Assembly (NCBI GenBank): GCA_007922195.1 | Contig: ML682013.1 | Coordinates: 19,228,167-19,292,166 of the forward strand | DNA: 64,000 bases | Reading direction: 5' to 3' | DNA from: Podocnemis expansa | Lineage: Eukaryota; Chordata; Testudines; Podocnemididae | Shown: in pieces, positions 35,963-48,812 of the stretch | Numbering within the stretch: position 1 is the first letter of the stretch | Layout: each line of letters opens with the position of its first letter | Position numbers and translations under genes: made by a program | The notes under the pieces: model-generated | Databases searched by the model: none | The model's input: the letters and a program-made list of their open reading frames with translations, nothing else | Told to the model about the DNA's origin: nothing

Positions 35963-38199
35963 TATATGAAATACCTAACTGATTCACAGACATCAAGTTG
36001 TATATAGCTCTAGCCATTACAAACATGTTTTTATTACTGTTACCTTCACCAACCCTTCCTTCCATTGTTCCTTTTACAATCAATGTATTAAATTATAAGT
36101 TTTGTGGGGCAAGAAAAATGTCTGCCTCTACAATAGCTTATCGCATCCCAAGCACATTGAGACCTTGATCCTAACTGTGGCCTTCAGTCATTCCTGAAAC
36201 AAAACAAAAACAGACGCAGCCATCCTTTTTAATATAATGCCTATCTACCTGGGTTTCTATTTAGGCTGGATGTTATCCAGCATTAATTTCCAACAAAAGA
36301 GAAAAAAGTAACAGTAATAAATTGGTGAATGCAACATGAAGTCTCATAATGGTGTTTAATAAAAGAAAATTAATCATCTAATTGTCATAAACCTATTTTC
36401 AAACAGCAATCTATCAGAGAGAAATTATGCATCTGTACTTATTGACCTTTCATTTTACCATGACTGATGTATAATTAGATGAGTTTTGTGAAAAATAAGA
36501 GTTAATTACCAGGAAAAAAACCCACTAATTGTTTGGGGGGTATTTTTGTGTTTAATATCATACCTTTTATGTGAAGGATACTAATAAATACTTTGCACTA
36601 ATATATATCTTTCTTAGAAGTTAGCATGTTTCATTCTACAAAGATAAATTTAGCCTCTCTTCACTCATCCAGTCAAATAGCTACAAAGCACTACTTCAAA
36701 ATTAATGTCATTTCTCCATCCTTATTTTGGCTGGCCCAGGAGTGGTAACAAAACTTTCATACAGTTGCTTGCACTGATTTCTTGTCCCACGAGAATGAGC
36801 ATCTCAGTAGACCTCAGTCCACACTGGGGATCAGAGACCTACAGCAGAGCATGTGCAATGTCTCCTAAGACTGCATACCAAAGTGTCTGGTCCAAAGCTG
36901 TGAAGTTAGAGGTTAGGAGGGTCCCTGGGGTATTGCAGCAAAGCTATGCACCATCTGACTACCTCTTTTCCTAGAGAAACAAGATGGGTGAGATAATATC
37001 TTTTATTGGACCAACTTCTGTTAATCTTTCTCACCAACAGAAACTGGCCCAATAAAACACATTGTCACGCACTTTGTCTCTCAATTATCCTGATTAAGAA
37101 ATATTGTTATATTAATAGGAAGTATTTGTATCCAAAAATGAAATTTAAAATTAAAAGAAAAAGGAGGGACAAACAAACTAAACTCTGAATGGCTGTATGG
37201 CAAAGTACTAGGGAGTTTTGTTCAGGCAAAAACATATTTCAAAAATGAAAATGCAGCACAAGTATGGCTACTACAAAGGAACCTAAAACTGAACAGGAAA
37301 GACCTGAAGACTTGTTAGTTCTGGTAGCTAATATCAAGAGGGATACAAAGAAATCTGAAGAATAAACAGACAATTATGCTGAAGTCAGATTCCCTCACCA
37401 TTCATAGCACAGTCATGTATACCCATAACCTTACACTTATTTCTAAGTTACGTACTATGTCCAGCTAGTGAAAGGATTCTCATTTGCAAAATATGGCTAA
37501 TCCAAAGTCCTCCACTCTGGGAGGTTGAAGGCCACACTTAAGCCAAAAGGAAGGGATTTGCACAGTCAGAAATAATTAAAAAGTCATTGTATAACAATTA
37601 TGCAAATAAGATGCATACTCAGAAGGCACAGAATTTCATAATTGCTGAAGAGTAATTAATTAATAAAGATTCTTCTTTAAAGACAGTAACTACTTTGATT
37701 TACTACTGCCCTCAGAATGGCACATCCATAGATACCTACTACTGTTTAAGTATAAAAGAAACTACTATTACGGTGTGTGATGGTGACAACAGATTTTTAT
37801 CTGAGGAAAAAGGTATGAGTACATAGTGAAAAAGTCAAACAAGGGGGACGTTAGAATGCAGACAGAATGAGGTTCAGAGCTAGATCTCGTGATGTACAAC
37901 AGTGGATGTAAATCATCAACTAAAAAACATTAAAATAATTTTTATTTAAACTACTTTTCTGTTAAATCTTATTTATATATTGCTAGTTCTTTACTTTCTT
38001 CACATTTTATAGTCTTAAATTACTAAAGCGTATGTTTTATATTTGTTTAAGTAGTTTCCTAATTGCTTTTTAACTGGCAGCAGAATTTCATGTTGCATAT
38101 AGAGATATTTTCTAAGAAATTACCAACTAAATTTGCCCATTTATACTGGAAAAAAAAATGAAGCCCAGAGCCTCTTCAACATACTTACCACAAGACCTT
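35963..38199. other. Intronic stretch with a LINE-tail scrap
   Basis: A short LINE-tail-like segment (GGGGCAAGAAAAATGTCTGC to GAGACCTTGATCCTAACTGT) lies at about 36095-36170. A small PLE pair at 36974-37094 is listed separately. Nothing else is recognised. Confidence 0.4.
36974..37094. mobile_element. PLE inverted-tail pair, second subfamily
   Basis: The left part reads AAGATGGGTGAGATAATATC, TTTTATTGGACCAACTTCTG. The right part mirrors it as CACCAACAGAAACTGGCCC, AATAAAACACATTGTCACG and TTTGTCTCTC. This is a tail subfamily I recall from turtles with TTGGTCCAATAAAAGATATT and TCACCCACCTTGTCTCTC. Too short to hold any coding part. Confidence 0.6.
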
Positions 38200-38673
38200 A
38201 TTTATTTTAGTGAAAACGAGAGAACCAAAAAGGTCCATTTTTCTCTAAAATCACCATTTTATTACTCAGGAGGGGATGAGGATGTGGTAAAGGTTAGGAT
38301 TAGATTTAGTGGCTCTTCTTTCCCCCTTGCTCCCCAACTCCAGTCAGCCTCCCACCCCCCAACCAATCCTCTCATACACACTTTGGCACGGCCCATTGCT
38401 CCTCTACTCTGGGCCCATTGTCTTTTATACTGGTCAGAACCTCCTGATTTTTGTGAACATGAGAAGACCAGGAAAGACCAATTTCTACTAAAATCTCCAT
38501 TTGGTCACTCCAAATACAGGGGTGAGATGGGTAGGGTTAAGGTTTAGGGGGTTCAAAACACCCAAAATCCAACAAACCTCATCTCTAACTAGGTCCTGTA
38601 TGCCCCAACTCCAGTCAAGTGCAACCAGTCAAGTTCTTGTCCCCCAACTTTGTCCTGGCCACTCACTTCCACC

Positions 38674-39579
38674 CAAGGCCGAATTTAGGATTAAGTGAGC
38701 CAGGAAAGTGCTTGGAGTGCCAGGCCTAGGGCAGCCAGCTCAGAGTGCTGTTTTTAACTGTTAGGGAAAAAAGAGGAAATAGGATGTTTAAAGTAAAATC
38801 TGCCAGATATTCCGTATGTGAATTCATTTTTCGCTAACCTCCTAGAATGTTCTGGATCATTGTAGAATCTTGTGGAACCCTCCAGACTTTCTGAGAACTT
38901 ATTTTATTGTATAATTGTGAAAGTGTATTTGAATTTTAAGATTTGAAGATTGTGGACAGTTTTGAGGATTCTGCTCAACCTGTTATCACAGTCACAACTG
39001 CTGGGTACAGCTTTGTGAAGCTCAGGGTCAATAAAAAATACCTTTGATCAAAAATGTACAACAAGAGACTGACAATGCTTCCTATTTTATCACTTGAAAG
39101 TGCCACTGACCAATCTTTGGATCTCTCTGACACTGGTTCACTTTGTGAGGGCAAAGGTGAAAAAAGTGACCTTTTGAACTAAAGGACTGGTGTCAATATT
39201 CTAAATTATCTACAGTGTGACCTACTGTAATACCATTTAATCCTGGTCCAGCCAGTGTTGATGCACAGTTCAATTTCTAGATGTTAGCACTAAAAAGTTT
39301 TGATACTAAAGAACATTAAAAAGTTTCAATGCAGTTAGAGGAAATGACTCTTTTATTTGCTTAAATAAATGGCATGAATAAATACAGATTTACAGATCTT
39401 AGTGTGCAAATTTATCATCTTATATGACAGGGATAAATAATGTAGGGAAATCATGCATCAAAGATATGAAATGGGCTACAAATGCAATAAAAATAAAGTA
39501 TTCAAAAGTGTAACAAATGGGGGCAAGGAAGCAAAAGCACTCCTCGCCTGGAGTGCCCTTCGTTCTAGAGCCAGCCCTG
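38674..39579 (+). mobile_element. hAT transposon remnant carrying a transposase C-terminus
   Basis: The left end CAAGGCCGAATTTAGGATTA and right end TTCTAGAGCCAGCCCTG are inverted copies of a CAGGGCCGG-type hAT terminus, with GGAGTGCC segments inside both ends. CTTCCACC (38666-38673) and CTTCAACC (39581-39588) may be the 8-bp duplication with one change, placing the right end within a base. It interrupts the tandem array described separately. Confidence 0.7.
38945..39182 (+). pseudogene. hAT transposase C-terminal dimerisation region, decayed
   Basis: The plus strand gives LWTVLRILLNL, then after a frame change PVITVTTAGYSFVKLRVNKKYL, a stop at about 39044, and SKMYNKRLTMLPILSLE followed by LDLSD. 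This follows the hATC motif order of hAT transposases (LRILLTLPVTVASGERSF, then KLKLIKxYLRSTMSQERL, then LAxLSIE). The stop stands where arginine is usual in YLRS. Only the last part of the protein is present; no upstream zinc finger or catalytic region was recognised. Confidence 0.75.
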
Positions 39580-39700
39580 CCTTCAACCCAGCATTCTGAT
39601 CAGAACTCTATTGGTATTGCTGAAAACTGGAAAACCAGAAAAGTCTAATTTTCACAAAAGTTGGGCTTTTCCAGTCTTTCAGTTTTCACACAAATTAATA

Positions 39701-41261
39701 GCAACGACGTATGGGAAGACTTAGTAAAGTTGCAGTAGCACAAATTATTTGTACAAACTTAATATAAAACATTTTTAATAAAAAATAAAATACTTCAAAT
39801 TAAGATATAAATCACCCTATCATACATAGGACTTTTGTAATAGCTAAATCAACTCAGCTGGATTCAGTGCTTTAGTCTGTTGACTCATACTTCTGTACTG
39901 AAGCGAAGTTATATGTATTGCCTGTTCAAATGTGTTTTTAAGCACCCAGAGCTCTGGATGGGCACTTAAAATCTGGATAAATGAAATAAAAATGCAATAA
40001 ATGTAATAGCAAAAACTGGAGTCCCAATGATGGCCATTCTTGACACATTTTATTGTAAGGTATTTACATGTTACCAAGATTTTTGATAAAGACCCTCTCA
40101 CAGGGCTCTTAAGGAAACTTGATTAACTTTGGAGACAGGTATAATCTTGCCAAGGTTTTTTAAAAATGATGAGGCATCAGGATGCAAAAAATAGCTATAA
40201 ATAGCTGATTTTCATAGAAAGTGGTGCACAAGAGATTACTGCTACAATTGGCAGTGTTCAATAACATTTATGAATGAGTTGGCAGAGTGGGGAAATAGGC
40301 CTGATTCAAACCATGCTGAAGTTGAGGGAAGGCTTCCACTAACTTCAATGGGTTTTGGTTCATGCCCACAGTGAGAGAAGAAAATTTTCTGCAGAAACAA
40401 AATTATTTAGCTTAACCAAGACTTGGGAGGATTATGAGGAACTCTGGAAGGAACCACTGTACATCAATGATCACAAGTTAAACTATACGTGGATAGTGGA
40501 AAAAAAACAAAACCAAAACCACTCTTTTCATTACTGGTAAGATAAAGGCAGCTTGGGGATTAATGGAGTTAGTTGACTGGACACCAGCTCAGAAGCTCTT
40601 GTGTCTTATTGTTATTTATTAAGTTTGGAGCAAAATAGAAGCACTTTATGAACTGCACTGCTAACTTGCCATCAAGTTCAGTAGAATTCTGCGCTGGTTG
40701 CTTTGTTTTGGAACCTAGGTTTATTTGCTGACCCTTTGGGCTAGGCTGCCCTTCTGTTAGGTGTGTTAATCCTGCTTTCTAGCAGGGAATCTTCTGAATG
40801 GCTTGAGCAGAGGATCCTTTGAGGTAAGAGCCATGCAGCTTCTGATTGGATAGGCCAGTGATTAGAAGCAGCTGATGAAGAAGGTGACCAATACCAGCTG
40901 CTTGAGGGCCCAGGATTTAAAAAGCATGCAGGTTTTCCACTGACAGATGAGATATGACTGTTGAGACCAAGGCAGCTGGGAGCCCAAGGGAGTTAGCTGA
41001 ATCAGTCCAGGAAGATAGAGTTGTGTGTTCTTTTTTGTTTCCTTAATTTGCTGGTACTTGACAAGGAAGAACTCACCATGGGAAGAAAACAACATATCAC
41101 CAACGCCACTACTAATTCTTCTTCTGCCTCCACCTCTGGTGACACTCCACCCACATAAACATCCTGTCTTTGGAGACTTCCACTCAAACCCTGACTTTGA
41201 GTTGCTGGGAACATTGCCTGCATAGCCCTGCTAATGAAAGCCAGGCAAGCTAATTTCCTTC
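39701..41261. other. Intronic stretch with an old foldback and an unassigned GC-mixed segment
   Basis: At about 40298-40367 lies a relic of the foldback family with CTAACTTCAATGGGTTTTGG preceded by GGCCTGATTCAAACC. The segment 40650-41250 differs in composition and could be LINE 5' or LTR-like sequence, since it runs directly into the CR1 fragment, but I cannot name it. ORFs at 40862-41225 have no supported product. Confidence 0.4.
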
Positions 41262-42368
41262 TTTGACAGTGGTATTGGCTTAGTCAGTAGGGGAAAAGAA
41301 GTAGATGTGATATATCCTGATTCTAGTAAGGTTTTGATACAATCCCACATGATATTCTCATAAGCAAACTAGGTAAGTGTGATCTAGAAGAGACTGGTTA
41401 CTATAAGGTGGATGTTAAATTGGTTGAAAAACTTTAAGAGTAGTTATCAATGGTTGGCTGTCATACTGAGAGGGTCTATCTAGTGAAGTCTTGGGAGTTC
41501 TGGAGTTGACACTATTCAGTATTTTCATGAATTATGTGGATAATGGAGTAAAAAGTATATTTATGAAATATGAAGATAGCACCAAACTAGTACATTGAAG
41601 GTTGGATTAGAATTCAAAATGACTTTGACAAATAGGAGAATTGATCTGAATTCAACAATGTGAAATTTGATAAAGTGCAAAATACTTCATTTAGAAAGGA
41701 AAAATCAAATACACAATTATAAAATGGGGAATATATGGATGGGTGGTAGGTCTGCGAAAAAGGATGTGGGGATTATAGTGGATCACAAAATGAATATTAG
41801 TCAATTGTGATACAGCTGTGAAAAGAGCTAATGCCATTCTGGGTTGTATAATATAAAAAACACAGGGTGTAATTGTTCTGCTCTATTCAGCATTGGTGAG
41901 ATCTCAGTGGGAGCTACACTTTAGGAAAGCTGCAGGTAAAATGAAGAGTCCAAAGATAACAAAAATGATAAAAGTTTTAGAAAACCAGACCTATGTGGAA
42001 AGGCTTAAAAAAAAAAAAGGATTGAACAGTCTTGAGAAAAGAAGAGGGAGTCCCCAATAATTGTTTTCATGTTATAAGAAGGATGGTGATCAACCGTTCT
42101 CCATGACCATAAGAAGTTATGAGCTTAAGCAGCAGAAAGGGAGATTTAGGTTAGATATAAGGAAAAAACTTCCTAACTATAAGGATAGCTCAAGCTCTGG
42201 AATAGGCTTCTAAGGGAAGGTGTGGAATCCCCAACATTGAAGGCTTTTAAGAACTAATTGAAAAAAAACACCTCAGGGATTGTCTAGTTTACTTGACTCT
42301 GCCACTGTGCACAGGGCTGGACTTCATACTTCTTAAGCCCTCTTCCTGTCCTAAATTTCTATGGTTCA
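41262..42368 (+). mobile_element. CR1 LINE, 5'-truncated (RT C-terminus and 3' end)
   Basis: Translation begins with VDVIYPDSSKV, the counterpart of the CR1 reverse transcriptase VDVIYLDFSKAFD motif, then follows the family order in broken frames: GATAGCACCAAACTAG for the ADDTKL block, GGGGATTATAGTGGATCAC for LGVIVDH, and GAGAAAAGAAGAGG near the C-terminus. The 3' UTR includes GATTTAGGTTAGATATAAGG and GGGCTGGACTTCATACTTCT and ends TTTCTATGGTTC, close to the usual TTCTATGATTC. The catalytic DD pair is lost (AGATAG for GCAGATGAC-like). Many indels; dead and moderately old. Confidence 0.85.
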
Positions 42369-43156
42369 GTAAGTACATAGTCATGCATACTAGAAGAAAC
42401 CATGCGTATATACAGATGTGTTCCAATTTAGTTGTATTCTCTTGGGGGTGGGGATATCACATGGAAGCTCAATGAAGTTGTATTCTCAATCTACAGTGGT
42501 GATGACATTATGCAAATGATATGTACTTACCAAGAACATGGATTTGTTTATTTTGTCCAAAAATAGTAGAGCAGAAAGAGAGAAGGTCAATAAAGAGTTT
42601 TTTAGAAGATCAGAAGGATTAGTAGGGAAGCCTCATATAAGGAGAGATTAAAATAGTGTAAATCTATTTCATTTGGAAAGGCAGAAAATGAAAGTAGTAA
42701 TGTTAGAGGGATACAAAATGATGACTGGCATATAAAGTACGTAACTTTGTCCTTTCTAATAAAAAGATAAAAGTTAACTATTGACATATGTGGAGTTTAA
42801 CTGATTAATTTGGTCAGGGACAAAGATGGGTACCTGTCAGCAACAGCCCCCTCCTGCCAAGTCCCAACATACAGCTGGGGTCCTGGCAGTAGCAGCCATC
42901 TCACTCCTGGTCCCTGCCAGGTACCCAGCCAGCCCTGGCACAAACTTGGGGGGGAGGCAATGCCCCCCTCATAAATTTGAGGATCAATGCTTCCTATGTT
43001 CCTCCAAACTCCAATCATAACTATTGATTTCCCATATTATTATTGCTATTATCATGGTTCTATTAGCACAAATTGTTCTAAGAAACATGCCTATTATATG
43101 TATCTTAATGATACCTGTTATGAAGAAACACAGTTTTCTTCATGCTATAATTAAGC
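42369..43156. other. Intronic stretch with a short GC-rich foldback
   Basis: Around 42820-42930 GGGTACCTGTCAG faces CTGCCAGGTACCC, suggesting arms of a small foldback repeat. The remainder is unrecognised; ORFs at 42797-43209 have no supported product. Confidence 0.4.
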
Positions 43157-43381
43157 CAGTGGTTCTGAACATTTTCTCTTCCATGGCACACCTTCCTACC
43201 TTTAATTAATTTAAGGAATTAAACCACCACCGTATAGCTTCAAAATGATCTCATGAATATTCATGAGCCAATGAGCCAATCCATAGTTCTCTGAGTAGTT
43301 TTTTTTTTTTTAAATTCTTGCATACCTGTTCAGAGCTGATGGCACACCTATCTGCTGTGGCACATTGGTTGGGAAACACTG
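43157..43381. mobile_element. Non-autonomous hAT-type element
   Basis: Ends CAGTGGTTCTGAAC and GGTTGGGAAACACTG are inverted. Flanks AATTAAGC (43149-43156) and AATTAATG (43382-43389) match at six of eight bases, a decayed duplication. Interior carries CCATGGCACACC, ATGAGCCAATC and TGTGGCACATTGG as in its relatives at 35745 and 48813. Confidence 0.8.
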
Positions 43382-44029
43382 AATTAATGCATGGAATTCA
43401 ATGCCACAAAAAATTGAGAAAAACAGCAAAGTTTATGGGAGGAGAAGATAATTATGGTGTATTAATAAGAACAGCATATGCAGTTATTCTGGGAAAAAGT
43501 CACAAGGACTATATCAATCTCCTTTCTCCATGTGGCAAAAAGAAAGACAGACATTTTCCTTCACTGTATACAATACAACACAAATGTATGCATTCTGTGA
43601 TTTTTTTTATGTGTTTATCTGTCATGTTGCTCCTTGGTCCCTGTCAGAGGCAGGACACTACACTACATAGGCAGTTGCAGTGTTTTAGTATAGAACAAGC
43701 CTAATGTGCTTATGAGGAGGAAGGAGAAGAGGAGAAGGAGTAATTCCAATAACCATAGTACTAAAGCAACTCTGAAGCAGTGGTAGCAGCTGATGGAAAT
43801 CATAGTTACAATCTATCAAATTAACTGCAGAAGGAGGTCAACAAAAATACTGTGGCTGGATAATTCAACACTTTATAGTTATGTAAACAAGAGTTAACAG
43901 TATTTTAACTCCCTTGTTCTACGGCATACCCTGACTGGTCACCTGCAGAGGGCTGTGAAGAAATTTAACCTATCACATACAGAACTGCATATCTGTAAAA
44001 TGTTTAAATGCATTGCATGGTTTTTACTT

Positions 44030-45105
44030 CCCTTTGAAATAGAACTTCATAGTTCATAAAGTCAAAACAGGCCATTGTGATTACGTAGTCTGACCTCCTG
44101 TATAATATAAGCCAGAGAATTTCTCTAAGTTAATTCCTGTTGAACTAGAGCATATCTTTTAGGGGGGAAAAGTCTTAATTTAAAAATGGTTAATGAGAGA
44201 GAATCCACCAGCACCTTGATAAACTGTTCCAAATCTTAATTACCCTCCGTTTTAAAAATCCACACTTTATTTTCGGTCTCAAATGTACAGCTTCAGCTTC
44301 CAGATAGTGTATCTTGCTACACCTTTGTTTGATATATTGAAGACTCCATTATCAATTTTTTGTTCCCTATTAGGTATTGATGAAGTGTGATCAAGTCACC
44401 TTTTAAACTTCTCTGAGTTAATCTAAAGAATAGTTTAGGCTCCTTGAGTTTATCATAGCAAGGCATCTTTTCCAACCCTTTATCCAGTCTCATGGCTTTT
44501 CTCTGAATCCTCTTCATCTATCAACATCCTTCCTGAACTGTGGATACCAGAACTGGACATGGTATTCCAGTAGTACTCACACCAATAATAAATACAGAGC
44601 TAATATAACAAGGGTAATAATGCTTGTGATTTCTCTTTTATAATGCCAGTTTGAGACCTGTGTGCAGGTGGTGTTCTAGCTATGTTGGCCCCAAGATATT
44701 CAAGAGACAAGATGGGTGAAGTAATATCTTTCAGTGCACCAACTTCTGTTGGTGACATAGGAATGCTATCCAGCTAAATGGAGCTCTGCAGATTGAAAGA
44801 CCTCTGTGCAGATCAAATACGTCTCTTTCACTTACAGATGTCAGACCAATGAAAGACTGAATTCTCCAATTTTGAGACCTGTCAGTTAGACATTTTTAAA
44901 CCATTTAATGCGAGCCATGTTAATTTGGTATCATTGTAAGGTTTTAAAATGAAAATGTTGTGCATTACCAAGTCAAATGCTTTAAAGAAGTTAAGCATAT
45001 TACATCACGATTATGTCTATCCACCAAAGAAGTAATTTCTTAAAAAATAATCAAGTTAGTTTGATAAGATCTATATTACATGAATCCATGCTGACTGGAA
45101 TAAAC
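44030..45105 (-). mobile_element. CR1-type LINE, minus strand, split by a PLE
   Basis: On the minus strand the 3' end lies at about 44030-44110: the plus-strand reading TCATAGTTCATAAAGTCAAA and GTCTGACCTCCTGTATAATA is the complement of the usual tail. Further in, the minus strand gives KRIQRKAMRLDKGLEKMPCYDKLKE and GDLITLHQYL, the C-terminal reverse transcriptase region (RVQRRA...KGLE, GDLI...YL). From 44883 to 45105 another part of the same element continues (ATGAATCCATGCTGACTGG). The PLE at 44662-44870 interrupts it. Confidence 0.7.
44662..44870. mobile_element. PLE inverted-tail pair with 12-bp TSD, nested in CR1
   Basis: The left part reads AGCTATGTTGGCCCCAAGAT, GAGACAAGATGGGTGAAG, ACCAACTTCTGTTGGTGAC, a minus-strand PLE tail of the second subfamily. 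The right part, CACTTACAGATGTCAGACC then AATGAAAGACT, mirrors it. TTTGAGACCTGT is repeated exactly at 44650-44661 and 44871-44882. The interrupted CR1 shows the insertion came later. Confidence 0.75.
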
Positions 45106-46519
45106 AGGATGGGGAAGAAAGATAAAATTAAATATGTACGTACACTTGTATACATTATATAAAAATAATTTTATATGTATTTAAATAGAAAAAGCAGGAT
45201 ACATACCCTGATCTGATTTGGACAATACTATCCTTTTTAATATAAAGAAAAATTGGTTTGATGACATGTGCCCATAATTCCATTAAAAAGTATAACTATC
45301 ATTTATTATTATGTTACAATAGCAGATAGTGTTCACAGTCAAGAATTAGAGTTCCTATTGTGGTAGATGCTGAAAACACAAGTAAGAAGAAAGCAAGTTG
45401 ATTAATTAAAAAAATGAAGACAATTGCATGGCTATAGAAGACAATGAAACATTTTCAGTGCAGGCTGTAGTAATGACTTCTCATCTGCTTAGCCAAGCAA
45501 CACAGCAGAGGTAAGCCTTATGTAAGAAATGTACTCTTCTCAAGGCCCCCGCAGAAATTTGATGGGAATTGTCAACCATCTGCCTGGTGATGTGAGCACA
45601 GCTCAATCATAACTACTGCAGGAAGGACCAACATGTTGCCTTGAGAGATGGTGTTACCTTTCTAGAGAAGGAAACTAGGCTCTGGAGAAGCACAAAGGAG
45701 CACTGTGATGGAATCAATTGGTGTTTGCTTTTCTAAAAGTGCAGAGAAGTAATGCATCAAGAAGTCTAGATTCATACAAGTACGGAGTAAGAGGACAGAT
45801 CTGGCATTCTGCATCCTTTGTCCTACCTTCTGTCACTATGAGAAATAACAGGAAACCTAGTGACTGAAATTAGGACCCTGCAGAGATCAAAGGCAAAAGA
45901 CCAGAGGCATACAACAAGGTATTGCAGAAGAAGAATACAGAGGCAATTATTTGCAATTCTCAGGGGAGTCTAGGGACTAGAGAAAGGAAAACCACCTGAA
46001 GACAGATTTCAAGTAGTCCAAAAGTACAACACAGCAGGTCAGACCCCAAAGGGAGAACCCTCACACTAAAAGTATAGTCTTATTACAATCATATTTCATC
46101 AAACCTGACAAGGAAAAATGCTCATTCTTATACTGGCTTGGTGCCTGTAGTAATCCTCATAAACAGCATGCTAATCAAAGAATTGCAATGATAAATGTGC
46201 TCAAGGGTATCATCATCACTAGATGCATTTTAAAAAGCAGACACTCCCTGTGTTAGTGATGCCAAACATATGTAATACTTGAATAGAGTTAAGGCCTGTT
46301 TTGGCATTAGTTAGTAAAAACTTCATCTGTTTTAGTAATCTGAATTGTGTAGTCTCTGCTGTATGATCACCTTTCTAATTATGCATGCTGATACAACGGC
46401 TGAATACTTTGGGTTACCACTGCACATATTCAAAATTATGAAAACATGAAGAATTCTTATCTAAAGATTTCAGTGATAAAGTTCGCTTCTTCAATCACTC
46501 TACTTTTCCACTACCCCAA
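45106..46519. other. Intronic stretch, nothing recognised
   Basis: No element, terminal repeat or ORF that I can support. Confidence 0.4.
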
Positions 46520-47165
46520 AACCTGAATTCAGCTTCTTTCTGAATTGTTGCCCTCCATGCTTTGCCATTGACTTAATAATATTTGATGATTTATCTTTCT
46601 TTTTAAAGCTTACATTCTGTGTGGAGTTCACACTTCTTGTCTTCAAAGTCATTCCTGGAGCTACCATCCCAATTTACCATCCATTTCTTTTTGCTCTATT
46701 CTAATCCTTCCACATCCTTAATGATGCCTTTACATTCCACTTATCAGCATCTCCCAGAAAAATCTTCAGGTCATCTTCCACAGAGCCCCCATATATGGAA
46801 TGCCTTTCCCAAAATGGTCCATAATGCCACTGCCCCATCCATCTTTTAAATCTCTCCTCGAGAACCAGTTCTTCCATGTTTCTTACAAGGAAGGACAGGT
46901 AAAGGGGTCAACAAGCATAGTTGAGATGTATTTTTCATGCATGTTTATTCAGAATTTATGTTCATATGAAATTATTTTATATAAATGTACATATTCAAAT
47001 GTACACATTTAATTGTATCCATGTTACCTGTCTTTCTAGATCATAAACTCCTCAAAGTAGGGACTGTGTCCTCCTATAATTTGTATAGTGTCCAATACAG
47101 CAGGATCCTGTTCTTGATGGGGCCTCCAGGCATTAGCACAATATGCTTGGAAAAATAATGTACAA
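46520..47165 (+). repeat. L3/CR1-like LINE 3' end
   Basis: The interval contains TGGAATGCCTTTCCC, AAATCTCTCCTCGAGAACC and CTTCCATGTTTCTTACAAGG, then ATCATAAACTCCTCAAAGTA, GGGACTGTGTCCTCC, TGTATAGTGTCC and TGATGGGGCCTCCAGGCATT. This is the order of L3-type tails (TGGAATGCCCTCCC, AAATCCCTCCTGAAAAC, GCAGGGACTGTCTC, GGGGCCTCTAGGCGCTA). Highly diverged. ORFs at 46619-47012 are remnants or chance. Confidence 0.65.
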
Positions 47166-48804
47166 TTCAACATCCTATTTCAACCATTAAATCCTGCTTA
47201 ATTCAGAATCAATGTCTCTCTGTGCAGAAAATCTGTCAGTTCAGTATGTCCACGGATAATTCTGAAAAACAGTGAAACTGATAATCATAATGACATTTTG
47301 CATTGTTTAGTGGTACTGTATACATTACAGAGGCACTAGATGGTATGGTAGTCATTAAAAAGTCATTAAACTTTTGTCATTTTATTCACACAATCATATC
47401 TTCTTTGGAATTGCTGCATTTTTCTTTCTAGAAAAAGTATGAACCCTACTTTTTTACACAATCTTGAGCACAGTACTTATTTGCCTCAAACCTGAATCTC
47501 TTTCACTGTCCCTAATGCCTTATCATTAACACTACTGCAGCTGTATACTCATGAGATCTGCCTTCCTCCAATGATCACCACTCAATAATTATCAGAATTT
47601 GAGACATATCACAATTTTCTATCTTCTAAAATTTGATGCAGCCAAACTTAGAGATGAATTGCCTGCTCGCCTCAAATGGATGGTACATTTTGTTCTCCAG
47701 TTTCCTTTTGGTACTTTCTGAAAGATAGGCTGATATCTTTACAAATACTATTACAAACAGAGATCTGACTATGGAAGTCTTTGTTGACAATGGCACCTTG
47801 CGTGGCTCCTGTGTGTTCCCTTACAAGCAGAGGTTTAGAGCCTGAGAAGGGAAGTAATCGTATTTAAGTAGAATAAAGAATTTATTTTAAATGTTAGTGA
47901 GCTAAAAATTGTTATGCTTCCTGGTTTCTCTACTTCTGTAAAGTACACCTGAATATGAGATAGGAAGGACCCAGTTTTTTATACCTAACTCACAATTCTC
48001 TGTGCATGTCTGTTATATTCCAGTACAAACACAATATGCAATGTTCATTCTATAAATATATTGACGTGGAACATCATACAATAAAGAAAAATAATGGGTT
48101 AACATTTTAAAACTAACGATTATGTCTTGGTTCAGTTTAGATATTTTATCTCAGCATCCAGCTATAAGGGATCTGATATTTCCTTAGTGCTTCACACATA
48201 GCCTGTTGTTTTGACTGGCATATCTAGAGGTAGTACTTTTTGTCTAAGATTTTCCTGTGTTTTTGCTTAGATTATAAGCATGTCAGGTCAAGGACCATTG
48301 TCCACCCATAAACAACACGGATCTAATACTGATTGGGGCCATTAGTACTACGGCGATATAACCAAATAACAATGACCAGATTAATTTATCATTCATTATT
48401 AATATTACCTGAACTTAAAATTTCAAGGAGATCAACTTTGTATTTCAGGAGCATAGTCAGGCAACACCTGCCTTGGAGTTAGGAAGAAAGGTCTACAACT
48501 TTCATGGTTGTCTGTTACGGTCCCTGCCTTCTTTCAAAAACCTTTTGTCATCCAGTGTCAGAGACAAGATGCTCAACTATAACAACCACTGATCTGATCA
48601 TAGATAAAAATCAAAGAAAGGTATCCACTTTTTCCTCCTAGCTCCCGTATTTTCATTGATTTCCTTAAAAGTTTAGACGTCAGGAGCTGTTCTAATGTCT
48701 AAAGCTACAAAGAATAACTGCTAACATTGGAAACCTAACACCGGTATCACCTTTCTAAACTATATTAGCATGTACCACTTTAAATCAGTATCTTGTACTA
48801 GTGT
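47166..48804. other. Intronic stretch, nothing recognised
   Basis: No element, terminal repeat or ORF that I can support over about 1.6 kb. Confidence 0.4.
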
Positions 48805-48812
48805 CCATAGAG

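Larger units (their letters stand above)
38200..39700 (+). repeat. Degenerate tandem repeat, unit about 240 bp, split by a hAT element
   Basis: Unit starts at about 38210 (GAAAACGAGAGAACC, then TTCTCTAAAATCACCATTTT) and 38452 (GAACATGAGAAGACC, then TTCTACTAAAATCTCCATTT) correspond, each followed by AGGGGTGAG/AGGGGATGAG, a GGTTAGG-type stretch and CCCCAACTCCAGTCA. A third partial start at about 39625 (GAAAACTGGAAAACC, then AATTTTCACAAAAG) lies beyond the hAT insertion. The 129-codon ORF at 38158-38547 spans the units and is not considered a gene. Confidence 0.6.

Noticed and set aside
38158..38547. 129-codon ORF
   Set aside because: It spans two units of a degenerate tandem repeat, and the repeated LKSPF-type residues reflect unit duplication.
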